Shown here: piece by piece, positions 9,201 to 18,032 of the stretch
Position numbering within the stretch: position 1 is the first letter of the stretch
Layout: the number at the start of each line of letters is the position of its first letter
From: CAYZJV01 sp964482325
GTDB taxonomy: Bacteria > Spirochaetota > Spirochaetia > Sphaerochaetales > Sphaerochaetaceae
DNA length: 64,000 bases
NCBI GenBank assembly: GCA_964482325.1
Contig: CAYZXD010000006.1
Span: forward strand, 26,112-90,111
Direction of reading: 5' to 3'
The notes under the pieces: generated by a model
Told to the model about the DNA's origin: nothing
Databases searched by the model: none
Seen by the model: only the letters and a program-made list of their open reading frames with translations
Program-made: the position numbers and the translations under genes

Positions 9201-9698
9201 TTATTCCCAAGTCAGTCGATGCAGCTCTCCAGTACAATTTAGACCTGAAAACTGTCGCTGACGTTCATATTCATAAGCTCCAATGGCTACACTGTTTGAG
9301 AGATTCAGCGATCGGGCACCCAAGCGCATGGGAATACGAATGCATCGATCGGGGTACTGCACCAATATCTCTTCATCAATACCGGCAGATTCTTTACCGA
9401 AAACTAGGAAAGCATCATCGTCATATACGACGTCTGCATAGGTATGCTGCGCCTTGGTAGTAAAAAACCAGAGGGGATCCTGTCCATGTTCGGCAAAAAA
9501 GTCGGCAACTGACTGGTGATGACGGATGTCGAGCATCGACCAGTAATCGAGTCCTGCCCGACGCAGCTGTTTGTCTGTGATGGTATATCCGAGTGGATGC
9601 ACGAGGTGTAACGTAGCGTGCAATGCTGCACACGTTCTGGCAATATTGCCGGTGTTCTGTGGTATTTCGGGTTCCAACAGCACAATATGCAACGCCAT
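9201..9698 (-). CDS. trmL: tRNA (cytidine/uridine-34-2'-O)-methyltransferase TrmL (SPOUT)
   Basis: Uses S-adenosylmethionine to 2'-O-methylate the wobble base of tRNA-Leu species. The 165 residues are the full length for the single-domain SpoU/TrmL group. Seen are PEIPQNTGNIARTCAALHATLHLV (motif 1), VFGKESAGIDEEIL (motif 2) and IPMRLGARSLNLSNSVAIGAYE (motif 3), the last two forming the trefoil knot that binds the cofactor. The ATG at 9698 is chosen; a GTG four codons upstream overlaps the SD GGAGG. It has a probable promoter of its own in the gap behind dinB. Confidence 0.92.
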   Translation of the reverse strand: MALHIVLLEPEIPQNTGNIARTCAALHATLHLVHPLGYTITDKQLRRAGLDYWSMLDIRHHQSVADFFAEHGQDPLWFFTTKAQHTYADVVYDDDAFLVFGKESAGIDEEILVQYPDRCIRIPMRLGARSLNLSNSVAIGAYEYERQRQFSGLNCTGELHRLTWE

Positions 9699-9731
9699 GA
9701 ACTTCTGCACCTCCCTGTGTGATTCCTAGCT

Positions 9732-9761
9732 ACTGTACCACCATTGCCGCTCTGACAGCAA
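9732..9761 (-). promoter_or_regulatory. predicted promoter between dinB and trmL
   Basis: On the minus strand TTGCTG, 18 bases ending in TGG, then TACAGT. It lies in the only sizeable gap (79 bases) of the minus cluster and would start a transcript near 9725, so trmL-proC-serS-pncB may be expressed independently of murE-ddl-dinB. Confidence 0.5.
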
Positions 9762-9777
9762 GGGTGCTGGCTCTGTT

Positions 9778-10941
9778 TCACTTCTCAGGATGCAACAATG
9801 AGGCTTTCTGTACAGAACGGCCCTTCTTCCGTAACGAAAGGATCGTCTGCTCAAGTTTCTCTTTGCGCTTGAACGGATCTTCAAATAGCTCCTGCTGGGT
9901 TTCCTGTTTTTTCTCCTGTACATTGAGCAAGCCGACACCGAGCAGCCGCACCGGTACACCCACCCTCCATCGTTTATGCAGCAATTCCTTCGCCTGATGA
10001 TAAATCTGCTCCGCTGACCGAATAGGTGTTGCCGCTGTACTCTGACAGGAGATCGTGGTGAAATCGCTGAAGCGTATCTTGATGGAGACCGTCAGTGCCC
10101 GTACCTCTTCCTGCATAGCCCTGAACATCACTTCATGGCTCATTGCCAACAGATTCTGTTCAAGCACACCAGATGCACAAACATCTACCGGAAAGGTCAT
10201 CTCGGTGCTGATAGAGCGAGATTTTGCGATTGTATGGTGCACCCCCGGATCAATACCGCGACACGAGCGATACAGATACGTACCAGTTGCTTCTCCGAAC
10301 ATCAGCTGTAACCGAGATTGTGCATAGGAACGCAGTTGTGCCACCGTGGTAATGGAGTGTTTTGCCAGACGGTTGAGGGTCGTATCCCCGATGCCCCACA
10401 ATTTTTTCAGACCGACTGCATCGACAAATGCAATCTCTTTACCCACCGACACCCGGCATAATCCATCCGGTTTATCATAATCGCTCGCCATTTTGGCAAT
10501 GAAGCGGTTTGATCCGATACCGACACTGATCACCAATCCGGTCTCTTCACGGATCCGCTGTTTGAGCAGTACGGCGGTATCTCGGGGTTTTCCGAACAAC
10601 CGTTCAGTGCCGCTCATGTCAAGAAATGCTTCATCAATAGAGATCTGCTGTACCGTTGGGCTGAACTGCTGAAGTACGGCAAACACGTTTCGGCTTACCT
10701 CACTATAGCGGCTCATGTTTCCTCTCACATACAGTCCCTGCGGGCAGAGCTTTCTTGCCTGGTACATCGGCATTGCAGAATGGACGCCGAAAGCTCGAGC
10801 TTCATAGGAACAGGCTGAAACCACGCCTCGATTACTCTGTCCACCGACAATTACCGGCTTCCCCCGATATTCAGGATGGTCAAGCTGTTCTACCGATGCA
10901 TAGAAGGCATCCATATCGACGTGAAACCATACCGTTTCCAT
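9778..10941 (-). CDS. dinB: DNA polymerase IV (Y family)
   Basis: Error-prone translesion polymerase. The 387 residues start at WFHVDMDAFYASVEQ, whose Asp binds the catalytic metal. PVIVGG, SYEARAFGVHSAMP and ISIDEAFLDMSGTERLFG follow, the last carrying the second pair of catalytic acids, then the helix-hairpin-helix thumb around KLWGIGDTTLNRL and the little-finger domain. The ATG at 10941 has GGTGGAG before it; the extra upstream codons are not conserved. The stop of ddl is 2 bases away, so the gene is embedded in a cell-wall operon. No LexA-like box is evident upstream. Confidence 0.93.
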   Translation of the reverse strand: METVWFHVDMDAFYASVEQLDHPEYRGKPVIVGGQSNRGVVSACSYEARAFGVHSAMPMYQARKLCPQGLYVRGNMSRYSEVSRNVFAVLQQFSPTVQQISIDEAFLDMSGTERLFGKPRDTAVLLKQRIREETGLVISVGIGSNRFIAKMASDYDKPDGLCRVSVGKEIAFVDAVGLKKLWGIGDTTLNRLAKHSITTVAQLRSYAQSRLQLMFGEATGTYLYRSCRGIDPGVHHTIAKSRSISTEMTFPVDVCASGVLEQNLLAMSHEVMFRAMQEEVRALTVSIKIRFSDFTTISCQSTAATPIRSAEQIYHQAKELLHKRWRVGVPVRLLGVGLLNVQEKKQETQQELFEDPFKRKEKLEQTILSLRKKGRSVQKASLLHPEK

Positions 10942-10943
10942 AG

Positions 10944-12065
10944 TCACTCCACCGCGTACACCTGTCGTTCCTCCCGTCTGTGATGTGCACGAAAGCCCTC
11001 GGAAAGCAGTAGCGTAAGTAACTGCGGCCACTGATACCCGAGATTCTGCGCAAGCAGGGGGAAATGACTTGTTGCCGTCATACCAGGAAGGCTATTGATT
11101 TCATTGAAAAAGAGTGCATGATCGGTCGATCGGTAAAAAAAGTCGACACGTGCATACCCCTGTACCCCCATATTTCGAGCCAGTTGCAGCGCGTAGTGTG
11201 AAACCTGCTGTGCAAGCTCACTCGGGATATCTGCCGGAATCTGCATGTAGGCGCAGTGATCACTTAAATATTTCTGCTCATACGTGACAAAGCGATCACT
11301 CTGTTGTGACGGATTCATCAGACGGCCGGGGTCACTGGCGAGAAGCTCATCCCCATCGGTGAGGATTGCGACTTCAAGCTCCATCATCTCTTTGAGCAAC
11401 GGTTCGATCATGATCGATTGCGTAAATGCCTTACACATCATCAATCCATCAAAAAGAGCTGAAGCGGTAACCGGTTGCACCACCGTTATTCCCACCGAAG
11501 AGCCTCCATCCTCAGGCTTTATAACAATTGCATCCCCGATATGACGTTGTATCTGCTTAGTTATCTCGATGATAAAGGGATCGGAAGCTGAATCGACCGA
11601 AAAAAGTCGTCTGGAATCCACTACCAGGGCATCTAGTGTGGGAATGTCAGCTTCATGGGCAAACATCTTTGCCGAATATTTGTGCATGCCGTAGACGGAG
11701 GTTTCACTATCGCATCCAACGTATGGCAGGTGGGCAAGTTCGAGCAACCCCTGAAGTTTTCCATCCTCCCCCCCAGTACCATGGGTTACCGGAAATGCGA
11801 TATCGATGGGAAACGGCTCGGATGTGTTCACCGAAAAAAGTCCGTTTGCGGGACAAATCCCCAATTCCCGTGCAGCGTCAAATGAGGCAGTATAGGCATC
11901 ATTTCCTTCAGACCACCTTCCATTGCGTGAAATGGCGATAGGAATGACGGTGTGTCCTAACTGCTGCAGATGATGAGCTACTGTTTCAGCCGAGCGGCAT
12001 GAGACCTGATGCTCCACCGACTGACCGCCATAGACCAGGCCGATACGTAATGATTCAGATTGCAT
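10944..12065 (-). CDS. ddl: D-alanine--D-alanine ligase
   Basis: ATP-dependent synthesis of D-Ala-D-Ala for the peptidoglycan stem. The 373-residue ATP-grasp enzyme shows GLVYGGQSVEHQVSCRSA at the N-terminus, ITVVQPV after the KPEDGGSSVGIT ATP-binding loop, and GYARVDFFYR with FNEINSLPGMT as the metal- and product-binding end. NSLPGMT agrees with a D-Ala-D-Ala product, not D-lactate. It overlaps murE by 11 bases with a good SD (GGAGG), so the two sequential precursor enzymes are coupled. Confidence 0.95.
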   Translation of the reverse strand: MQSESLRIGLVYGGQSVEHQVSCRSAETVAHHLQQLGHTVIPIAISRNGRWSEGNDAYTASFDAARELGICPANGLFSVNTSEPFPIDIAFPVTHGTGGEDGKLQGLLELAHLPYVGCDSETSVYGMHKYSAKMFAHEADIPTLDALVVDSRRLFSVDSASDPFIIEITKQIQRHIGDAIVIKPEDGGSSVGITVVQPVTASALFDGLMMCKAFTQSIMIEPLLKEMMELEVAILTDGDELLASDPGRLMNPSQQSDRFVTYEQKYLSDHCAYMQIPADIPSELAQQVSHYALQLARNMGVQGYARVDFFYRSTDHALFFNEINSLPGMTATSHFPLLAQNLGYQWPQLLTLLLSEGFRAHHRREERQVYAVE

Positions 12066-13533
12066 GTTGCCTCCAAGCGTGTATCACATCTAGTACTACT
12101 TTCCGTTCGTTCCACTCAACCGTATGATCGCGATACTGTATGGTCCCTTCATGCCCCTTGGCAAGGAGCAGCAGGACATCACCGGGGGTGCACATTCCGA
12201 TAGCAGTCTGTATCGCAGCTGTTCGATCAGCGATGCGCATGAGGGTACCGGTGAAATGTGCTTCACGTATCCCCGATGCCAGATCATCCGCTATCTGATC
12301 CCCTGATTCCCCTCTCGGATCCTCATCGGTGAGAATGATGATATCGCAAGCCGATCCTGCTGCATATCCCATCGGCCTTCTTTTCGCACGATCCCGTTCT
12401 CCCGCTGCACCGAAAAGGGCAATGATCCGTCCACTAGCTGTCATCGAGCGAACATGTTCAAACAGGAGGGTGAATGCGCGGGCGGTATGAGCAAAGTCAA
12501 TAATGATGGTCCAGGGGACATCTGCCGGAACCACTTCGAATCGCCCCGGTACCGGTTTCAGCTTGGGTATTTCATAAGGAAGCGTACCGGTAATGCACCC
12601 TGCTGCAGTGAGGGCGCACAGAAAATTTTCCTGATAACATGCCTGCCCATAGGGCAGGGTGGCCGTATACCGGCTCCCCTGATGATTAATTTGAAGCACT
12701 CGCGAAGTCAGACTGACCGCTTTTGTCTGACTTGCCCAATTTTCTTCATGCAGCTGCACCGAGGCATCTGCAGCTTCGGTGATAGCGGTTCGCAAGGTGG
12801 TATCCTGAGGAAAAACTACCCATCCCCCTTTTTTCAGCTGCCTTACCAGGTTCATCTTTGCATCAATGTATCGCAAGCGGGTACCATGAAATTCTAGATG
12901 CTCACTGGTAATCGGCGTAATCACCGCACCGGAAAACGCTATATCTGTCAGGCGAGATCCCTCTGTAGATAATGCATGACTCGTAGTTTCCAGAATAACC
13001 ACATCAATACCATGGCTCTTGCATGAAGCAAGGAAGGGGTAGAGGATGTACGATTCGGGGGTGCTCTGACGATAGGGGCTCGCTCTTTTCCCGGTTCCGT
13101 CATCCATTGACACGGTGGTCAGCAATCCACAGCGAACACCCTGATGATGTAACAACTGGTAGAGGAAATCAGCGGTCGTACTTTTTCCATCAGTACCGGT
13201 AATACCGATAATGGTAGCAGGAAGCACCCCGGCAAGAGATTTACTGAATAACGATGCGATCCGGCGGGGATTCGGATGAGCAATGTAGGTGACGTGCGGG
13301 TGGTAACGATCACAGTCATGTGAGTGGATAATCACCTGAGCCCCACGGGCAATGGCCTCTTCAATGAAGAAATGTCCGTCGGTATGAGTTCCTACAATTG
13401 CGACATATATGCTGTGAGCGGCGCACTGCTGTGCAATGAAGGTAATGTTCTGCACCAGAGGATCCTGATCACCTGTTATGATACAAGCAGAGCGGAGCTT
13501 GCTATTTGCCCACAACACTGATAGTCTTTTCAT
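12055..13533 (-). CDS. murE: UDP-N-acetylmuramoyl-tripeptide synthetase (MurE)
   Basis: Adds the diamino acid at position 3 of the peptidoglycan stem, using ATP. The 492 residues have the Mur ligase layout: UDP-binding domain 1, P-loop domain 2 with ITGTDGKSTT at about 111-120 (Asp where Asn is commoner), the ETTSHAL block, and domain 3 with the acceptor-side loop TDEDPRGE. meso-DAP enzymes normally carry DNPR there, so DAP is doubtful; ornithine, as known for several spirochaetes, is an inference. There is no SD, and a promoter ends just before the ATG, so the mRNA is probably leaderless. First gene of the minus cluster. Confidence 0.93.
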   Translation of the reverse strand: MKRLSVLWANSKLRSACIITGDQDPLVQNITFIAQQCAAHSIYVAIVGTHTDGHFFIEEAIARGAQVIIHSHDCDRYHPHVTYIAHPNPRRIASLFSKSLAGVLPATIIGITGTDGKSTTADFLYQLLHHQGVRCGLLTTVSMDDGTGKRASPYRQSTPESYILYPFLASCKSHGIDVVILETTSHALSTEGSRLTDIAFSGAVITPITSEHLEFHGTRLRYIDAKMNLVRQLKKGGWVVFPQDTTLRTAITEAADASVQLHEENWASQTKAVSLTSRVLQINHQGSRYTATLPYGQACYQENFLCALTAAGCITGTLPYEIPKLKPVPGRFEVVPADVPWTIIIDFAHTARAFTLLFEHVRSMTASGRIIALFGAAGERDRAKRRPMGYAAGSACDIIILTDEDPRGESGDQIADDLASGIREAHFTGTLMRIADRTAAIQTAIGMCTPGDVLLLLAKGHEGTIQYRDHTVEWNERKVVLDVIHAWRQHAI

Positions 13534-13541
13534 TGGTTTAT

Positions 13542-13570
13542 ATCGTACCAGCGTTCCCGTTGAAGTACAA
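13542..13570 (-). promoter_or_regulatory. murE promoter, nearly leaderless
   Basis: Minus strand: TTGTAC, 17 bases ending in TGG, then TACGAT. Only 8 bases separate the hexamer from the ATG, so transcription should begin about 2 bases before the start codon. No SD-like purine run lies between them. Confidence 0.55.
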
Positions 13571-13593
13571 GTCAGGACCACCAAGGAGCTGCA

Positions 13594-15246
13594 GTGGCAC
13601 TTGCATTACCGCAATACGAGACAGACCAGCTCATTTCCGTGATCGGCAGTAAACGGCCTGTAGCACATCAGCTTAAGCTTATTCTGAGTGCCCTCGCTTC
13701 ACAGCCACAACGGATGCGTTTTATCGATCCGTTCTGTGGTTCGGGCCTGGTTTCCCGCATTGCTCGAAATCTTGGTATGCAGGTAAGTGCATGCGATCTT
13801 GAACCGTTTTCGTTTATCACAGCTCATGTGTATCTGAGCCTTTCCAGCGATGATCTTATCCCTCTGTTCAGTGAATTCGGTGGACTAGATGCCTACCTCA
13901 GTATGCTGAATCTGGAAGGATTATATGCGGCACACGCTCACGAGCATGCCTCATTTCAGTATCTCAGCAGGTACTATGCACCCCAGGATGACGATCATCC
14001 TGATGGGAATCAGCAGCGGCTGTTCTTTACTGCAGCAAACGCACGATTTCTTGATACCGTCCGGCAGGAGATTGAAACAACCTGGGTTGAGGGAAGAATC
14101 ACTGCAAGTGAAAAAGCCATTATTCTTGCATCGATTTTGTATGAAGCTTCACGAAAGGCAAATACATCGGGCACATTTACTTCGTACCATAAACGGGGTC
14201 CATTACGTTCACGGATAACTGAGAGCTGTACACTCCGTCCTCCGGTTCTTCCCGATACCTCGCTTCCGACCGGAGAAGTGTCGATTAGTGATGCTGCTGA
14301 ATTTGTGAAAAAGTATCGAGCCGATATCTGTTTTCTTGATCCTCCCTCTTCAGCTCAGCAGTATGGAAGTGCCTATCATTTACTAAACACGATTACTCTG
14401 TGGGATAATTATATCCCCTCGGAAGCTACCGATGCACAGGGAAGATTGGTTGATCGTTCGGGAATTCGTAAAGATTGGCGTCAGACGAAAAGTCCGTTCT
14501 GCTCCCAAAAAGATGCTGATGCAGCATTCGTGCATCTCCTCAATGCAGTTGACGCCCGCCATATTGTGCTGACCTATCCACGTAACGGCATCGTCAGTGC
14601 CGAACGTATTTATGAATTGCTCAGTGCGCGGCATACCCCGATATCAATTCTTCCGCTCTTTAAACCAAATCAGGGTGGACGCCAGGGTGCGGGGGGGAAG
14701 AATCATATTGAACAGGTGTTCATTACCGGCCCCAAGAGCTCCTTTTCTCTCTCGGTTGACGGAGGTCTGGCACTGCTTTCTCGTATGGAGCGGCTTGATG
14801 CCCTGACCCATTCTGTTTTCCGTACGGTACAGCATCGGCCTCCCTTTACTTTTATCGCAGGGCTTCTGCTCGACCGATTACCTTCCTATGAAGTGCTTGC
14901 ACAGTATCCGTTGGAGGTCCTTGATGCTCACATTGCCTATCTTGAGCAGCAGGTGTGTACCCGTGCCGATGAAGCGATGAGCGTGCTGTATCTTGCTTGT
15001 ATTCATGCTGGATCAATCATTGATGGGGTAAGCCGTTCCCGGTTGGAAAAGCGGTTGTTCCAGTTGGTCCGTCACATGGCAACAGATGCAACACCTGATC
15101 AGATACGTGACATTGAATCACGGTTTGATCAACTGAACGAACAATTAGGAGATGCTGATACAAACTCATTACCCATACATGAACGATTGCACTCCTTCCT
15201 TCGTCTATCGTATCATGCACAGCAGGAGGATCTGAGTGAAAGGTGA
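13594..15246 (+). CDS. D12-class DNA adenine methylase-like protein with altered catalytic motif
   Basis: A 550-residue protein with the D12 (Dam/M.MboII-like) layout: VIGSKRPVAHQLKLIL near residues 16-31 (motif X), MRFIDPFCGSGLVSRIARN near 41-59 (SAM-binding motif I), and the motif IV block CFLDPPSSAQQYGSAYHLLN at 246-265. In active enzymes that block reads DPPY or DPPF; here residue 252 is Ser (codon TCT at 14347-14349). The C-terminal 200 residues are an unassigned helical extension. No restriction gene is adjacent. It could be an orphan methylase, a methylase with another target, or a non-catalytic SAM or DNA binder. GTG start behind AAGGAG; the stop overlaps the next gene by 11 bases. 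Confidence 0.7.
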   Translation: MALALPQYETDQLISVIGSKRPVAHQLKLILSALASQPQRMRFIDPFCGSGLVSRIARNLGMQVSACDLEPFSFITAHVYLSLSSDDLIPLFSEFGGLDAYLSMLNLEGLYAAHAHEHASFQYLSRYYAPQDDDHPDGNQQRLFFTAANARFLDTVRQEIETTWVEGRITASEKAIILASILYEASRKANTSGTFTSYHKRGPLRSRITESCTLRPPVLPDTSLPTGEVSISDAAEFVKKYRADICFLDPPSSAQQYGSAYHLLNTITLWDNYIPSEATDAQGRLVDRSGIRKDWRQTKSPFCSQKDADAAFVHLLNAVDARHIVLTYPRNGIVSAERIYELLSARHTPISILPLFKPNQGGRQGAGGKNHIEQVFITGPKSSFSLSVDGGLALLSRMERLDALTHSVFRTVQHRPPFTFIAGLLLDRLPSYEVLAQYPLEVLDAHIAYLEQQVCTRADEAMSVLYLACIHAGSIIDGVSRSRLEKRLFQLVRHMATDATPDQIRDIESRFDQLNEQLGDADTNSLPIHERLHSFLRLSYHAQQEDLSER

Positions 15247-16294
15247 AACCCGGGCGCTCTTCTGCATAATCGTACTGCTGATCAGCATGCCGCTTGCTGC
15301 CGCGGTCTTTGATACCGAGGATCGGTCCACTGATCTGCGCTCTCTGGCAATGGGATCAGCCGGTATCGCCCTTTCGGATGCTCCTGATGCTTTTCATCAT
15401 AATCCTGCAGCGCTGTTTCGTACCGGTGGTACACAATTTATCATTACCGGACGGTACGGAGAACTCCTTGAATCAGATAACTCACCGATATCATGGATTC
15501 AACGTCCTGCAGCTTCATTCGAATTGGTTTTCAGTAATCCATTTGTGGGACTTTCCATCGGATTGTCCAATGTTCTGGAAGCACAGCAGGAAGTTCATCC
15601 TGCTGATCGGGAAGAGTATCTTGCACGAAACCTTTCACGAATTAAACTCACCGCAAGCTATGGCTGGGCGCCTATTTCTTTCGGTTTCTTTGCCGAGGGA
15701 GGGACGGCAACACAACGGGATGTGTCCATCAGCACCACTAGCGCTCTGTTCGATTATCTTTCACAGACCTATCTTGATCGATACACGAGCTCTGGCGATA
15801 GCGGCGAACTTTTTGCTTCAGGACTTGGCGTGCTCCTCTCGTACCCCTGGATATCGATAGCATTGCTTACCGATTCGCTGTTTGCTCTTGACGGGATAAC
15901 AAATCAGCTGATTCTTGATATCTCTCAGGTATTTGACGGTACGGCTTTGGGTGTGGCGCTGACAACTCCAGCCTACAACAGAACGAATGAATTGAATCGG
16001 GTGATGGCGATCGGGGCATTTGATGTTACCGATCTGGGCAGTGATGATACCCGGGCAGTACGGATCGGTCTTGAGGGGAAACTGCAATTTCTCAGTGATT
16101 TCTGGGTGGCTATCCGGGGAGGGTACCGTGAGGTGCGTCCACTGGGACAGTCCCTTTTCTCCTTTGCCGGTAACGGGACCATTACCGCTGGCGTCGGCAG
16201 TCAGATCGGCAGTTTCACTATCGATACTGCCTTGAGCATCCCCCTGGATGATCGGCCGATGCGGTTTACCGGAAGCTTACGATGGAAGCTGTGA
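15236..16294 (+). CDS. outer-membrane beta-barrel protein, UPF0164/PorV/FadL-like
   Basis: A 352-residue exported protein. The N-terminus is a signal peptide (basic, then FCIIVLLISMPLAAA). It is followed by LRSLAMGSAGIALSDAPDA with HHNPAAL, which matches the opening of FadL/PorV/UPF0164 proteins (a Met-Gly-Gly-Ala block then NPAAL). The rest is alternating hydrophobic beta strands with short turns, ending in the aromatic/hydrophobic pattern FTGSLRWKL expected for a barrel C-terminus. FadL-type members move hydrophobic solutes; the role here is unknown. GTG start with AGGAGG; overlaps the methylase-like gene by 11 bases, so the two are co-transcribed. Confidence 0.7.
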   Translation: MKGETRALFCIIVLLISMPLAAAVFDTEDRSTDLRSLAMGSAGIALSDAPDAFHHNPAALFRTGGTQFIITGRYGELLESDNSPISWIQRPAASFELVFSNPFVGLSIGLSNVLEAQQEVHPADREEYLARNLSRIKLTASYGWAPISFGFFAEGGTATQRDVSISTTSALFDYLSQTYLDRYTSSGDSGELFASGLGVLLSYPWISIALLTDSLFALDGITNQLILDISQVFDGTALGVALTTPAYNRTNELNRVMAIGAFDVTDLGSDDTRAVRIGLEGKLQFLSDFWVAIRGGYREVRPLGQSLFSFAGNGTITAGVGSQIGSFTIDTALSIPLDDRPMRFTGSLRWKL

Positions 16295-16300
16295 GTGTGC

Positions 16301-16329
16301 TTGACAATCTTTTTTTCGATCACTATAGT
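16301..16329 (+). promoter_or_regulatory. strong sigma-70 promoter of the zinc-ribbon gene
   Basis: Perfect TTGACA, 17 bases, then TATAGT, the best promoter in the window. Transcription should start near 16336, about 29 bases before the ATG, with AAGGAG in the leader. Confidence 0.75.
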
Positions 16330-16364
16330 CATAACGTATTGATCAACAGCTGAAGGAGTAATGC

Positions 16365-16535
16365 ATGGCAAAAGCACATAGAGGAGCAGGAATCAGAGAT
16401 CAGGTCAGCCACGGAAGAGGAACATGTCCAGTCTGTAAAAGAAGTGGCATCAAAGTGGGCTATGAACATGAAGTTGATGGCGCAAAGGCCATGATCTGCA
16501 AGCAGTGCAACGCGACATTCAAAAACGCAAAGTAA
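16365..16535 (+). CDS. small basic zinc-ribbon protein, 56 aa
   Basis: A short gene with ATG, an ideal SD (AAGGAG, 6 bases spacing), its own near-consensus promoter and its own terminator. The product is basic and has two knuckles, CPVC (21-24) and CKQC (45-48), spaced as a treble-clef or ribbon zinc site, after an Arg/His-rich start (MAKAHRGAGIRDQVSHGRG). From memory similar small proteins occur in other spirochaetes, but I cannot assign a name. Size, charge and strong monocistronic expression signals suggest a nucleic-acid or ribosome-associated protein; this is inference. Confidence 0.8.
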   Translation: MAKAHRGAGIRDQVSHGRGTCPVCKRSGIKVGYEHEVDGAKAMICKQCNATFKNAK

Positions 16536-16558
16536 CATATCAGGCACGCGGAAAAGGG

Positions 16559-16585
16559 CTGTCGCAATTCTGACAGTCTTTTTTT
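16559..16585 (+). terminator. intrinsic terminator after the zinc-ribbon gene
   Basis: CTGTC, an 8-base loop, GACAG, then TC and seven T. A short stem with a strong U tract, 24 bases after the stop codon. Transcription of murC may depend on read-through or on an unseen promoter. Confidence 0.7.
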
Positions 16586-16604
16586 GTGCTTTTTGGGAGC
16601 ATTC

Positions 16605-18032
16605 GTGGGTATTAAAACGCTGATAAGCGGTACATCCTGTTTTCTCGTGGGGATCAAGGGGACCGGGATGGCATCGCTTGCAGTTCTGCTGAGGCAGCTA
16701 GGTGCATACGTGACCGGCAGTGATGTCGAACAGGTCTTCAACACCGATGAGAAACTGAAAGCGGCTGATATCCCCTGGATTTCTACGGATGATCCGGACG
16801 CTCTCCCGAACGATGTACAATTGGTCATCCATTCGGCTGCGTATCACCGTGATGTGCATCCGCAGCTGATTCAGGCACAGCAGAAATCTATCGATATATA
16901 CAGTTATCCAGAATTTCTTGCGCTCATGAGCCGGAATCTGATCAGTTACGGTGTTGCAGGAACCCATGGGAAAACTACCGCAGCAGGTTGCTGTGACTGG
17001 ATACTCCGCTACACCGATTTTCCCAGCATCTTCCTCTACGGTTCCTCCCTTCAGGGAACGGGCAGTTCTATTTCACCGCATCCCGAATATGGACTATTTG
17101 AAGCCTGTGAGTACCGTGACCATTTTCTCACATACCAGCTTACCGGAGCCTTGATCACCTCGCTAGAGTATGATCATCCCGATTGGTTTTCCACTGAAGA
17201 GGCGGTATTTACTTCATTTGCCACCTTTGTTTCACAATTACCGCAAGATGCTCCGTTGGTTTGCGGTGTAGATACCCCGATGTCCAGACGCCTTGTTTCC
17301 TGGGTACAGGAGCACCGTTCCGACCTGCATCTGATTACCTACGGATTGGATCCGAGTGCTCAGGTGCGTATCGTTGACCGTGATGGACCATGGTATCGCC
17401 TGAGTCCCCTTGAGGGAAATTGGTGGAATCAGATGGGTTCGTGGGAATTGTGTCTCGATACGATCGGAGCTGCCTTACTCGCGTATTGCATGCTCAGCGA
17501 TCATCTTGAGATGTCCTTCGATATCAACAGTACCTTATGTGCAGCATTGATGCGGGAAGCTGAACAGTTTCCCGGAACCGCAGGTCGCCTTGAGGAACTC
17601 TGTGTTGAGGATAGAATAACTTACGTGGACGATTATGCGCATCACCCTTCAGAGATCCGGGTCGCGCTTGCTGCATTGGCACAGAAGTATCCCGATCGGC
17701 GCCTGGTCACCATATACTATCCGCACACCGTAAGCAGAACTCAGCAGTTCCTGCAGGAAACCGCTGAGGCACTCAGGGCTTCTGATATGACTTTCGTCCG
17801 TTCGGTGTTCACCAGTGCCCGGCAGGATGGATCTTCCGATACTGCCATAGAATTAGGGAAGCAGTTGGCAGAATTATCGCATGCACACTTTGCGGCAGAT
17901 GAAGCTACCCTTGTTGTTACCGTTGCAGATCTATTGCGTCCCGATGATGTCTGCGTTACGATGGGTGCAGGCAACGATGCAGGTCTCGCTGCACGTATTG
18001 CGGCGGCAAGAAGGAGGAGTGCCACATGCTGA
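16605..18032 (+). CDS. murC: UDP-N-acetylmuramate--L-alanine ligase
   Basis: Adds the first amino acid to UDP-MurNAc. The 475 residues show the Mur ligase domains: CFLVGIKGTGMASLAVLL (UDP-binding, about 12-29), P-loop YGVAGTHGKTTAAG (115-128), and domain 3 with YVDDYAHHPSEIRVALAAL, the MurC/Mpl signature. The Mpl recycling ligase is an alternative, but murB, murE and ddl also lie in this window and no second murC is present here. I chose the GTG at 16605 with GGGAG upstream; longer readings enter the terminator. The end overlaps yicC by 7 bases. Confidence 0.85.
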   Translation: MGIKTLISGTSCFLVGIKGTGMASLAVLLRQLGAYVTGSDVEQVFNTDEKLKAADIPWISTDDPDALPNDVQLVIHSAAYHRDVHPQLIQAQQKSIDIYSYPEFLALMSRNLISYGVAGTHGKTTAAGCCDWILRYTDFPSIFLYGSSLQGTGSSISPHPEYGLFEACEYRDHFLTYQLTGALITSLEYDHPDWFSTEEAVFTSFATFVSQLPQDAPLVCGVDTPMSRRLVSWVQEHRSDLHLITYGLDPSAQVRIVDRDGPWYRLSPLEGNWWNQMGSWELCLDTIGAALLAYCMLSDHLEMSFDINSTLCAALMREAEQFPGTAGRLEELCVEDRITYVDDYAHHPSEIRVALAALAQKYPDRRLVTIYYPHTVSRTQQFLQETAEALRASDMTFVRSVFTSARQDGSSDTAIELGKQLAELSHAHFAADEATLVVTVADLLRPDDVCVTMGAGNDAGLAARIAAARRRSATC

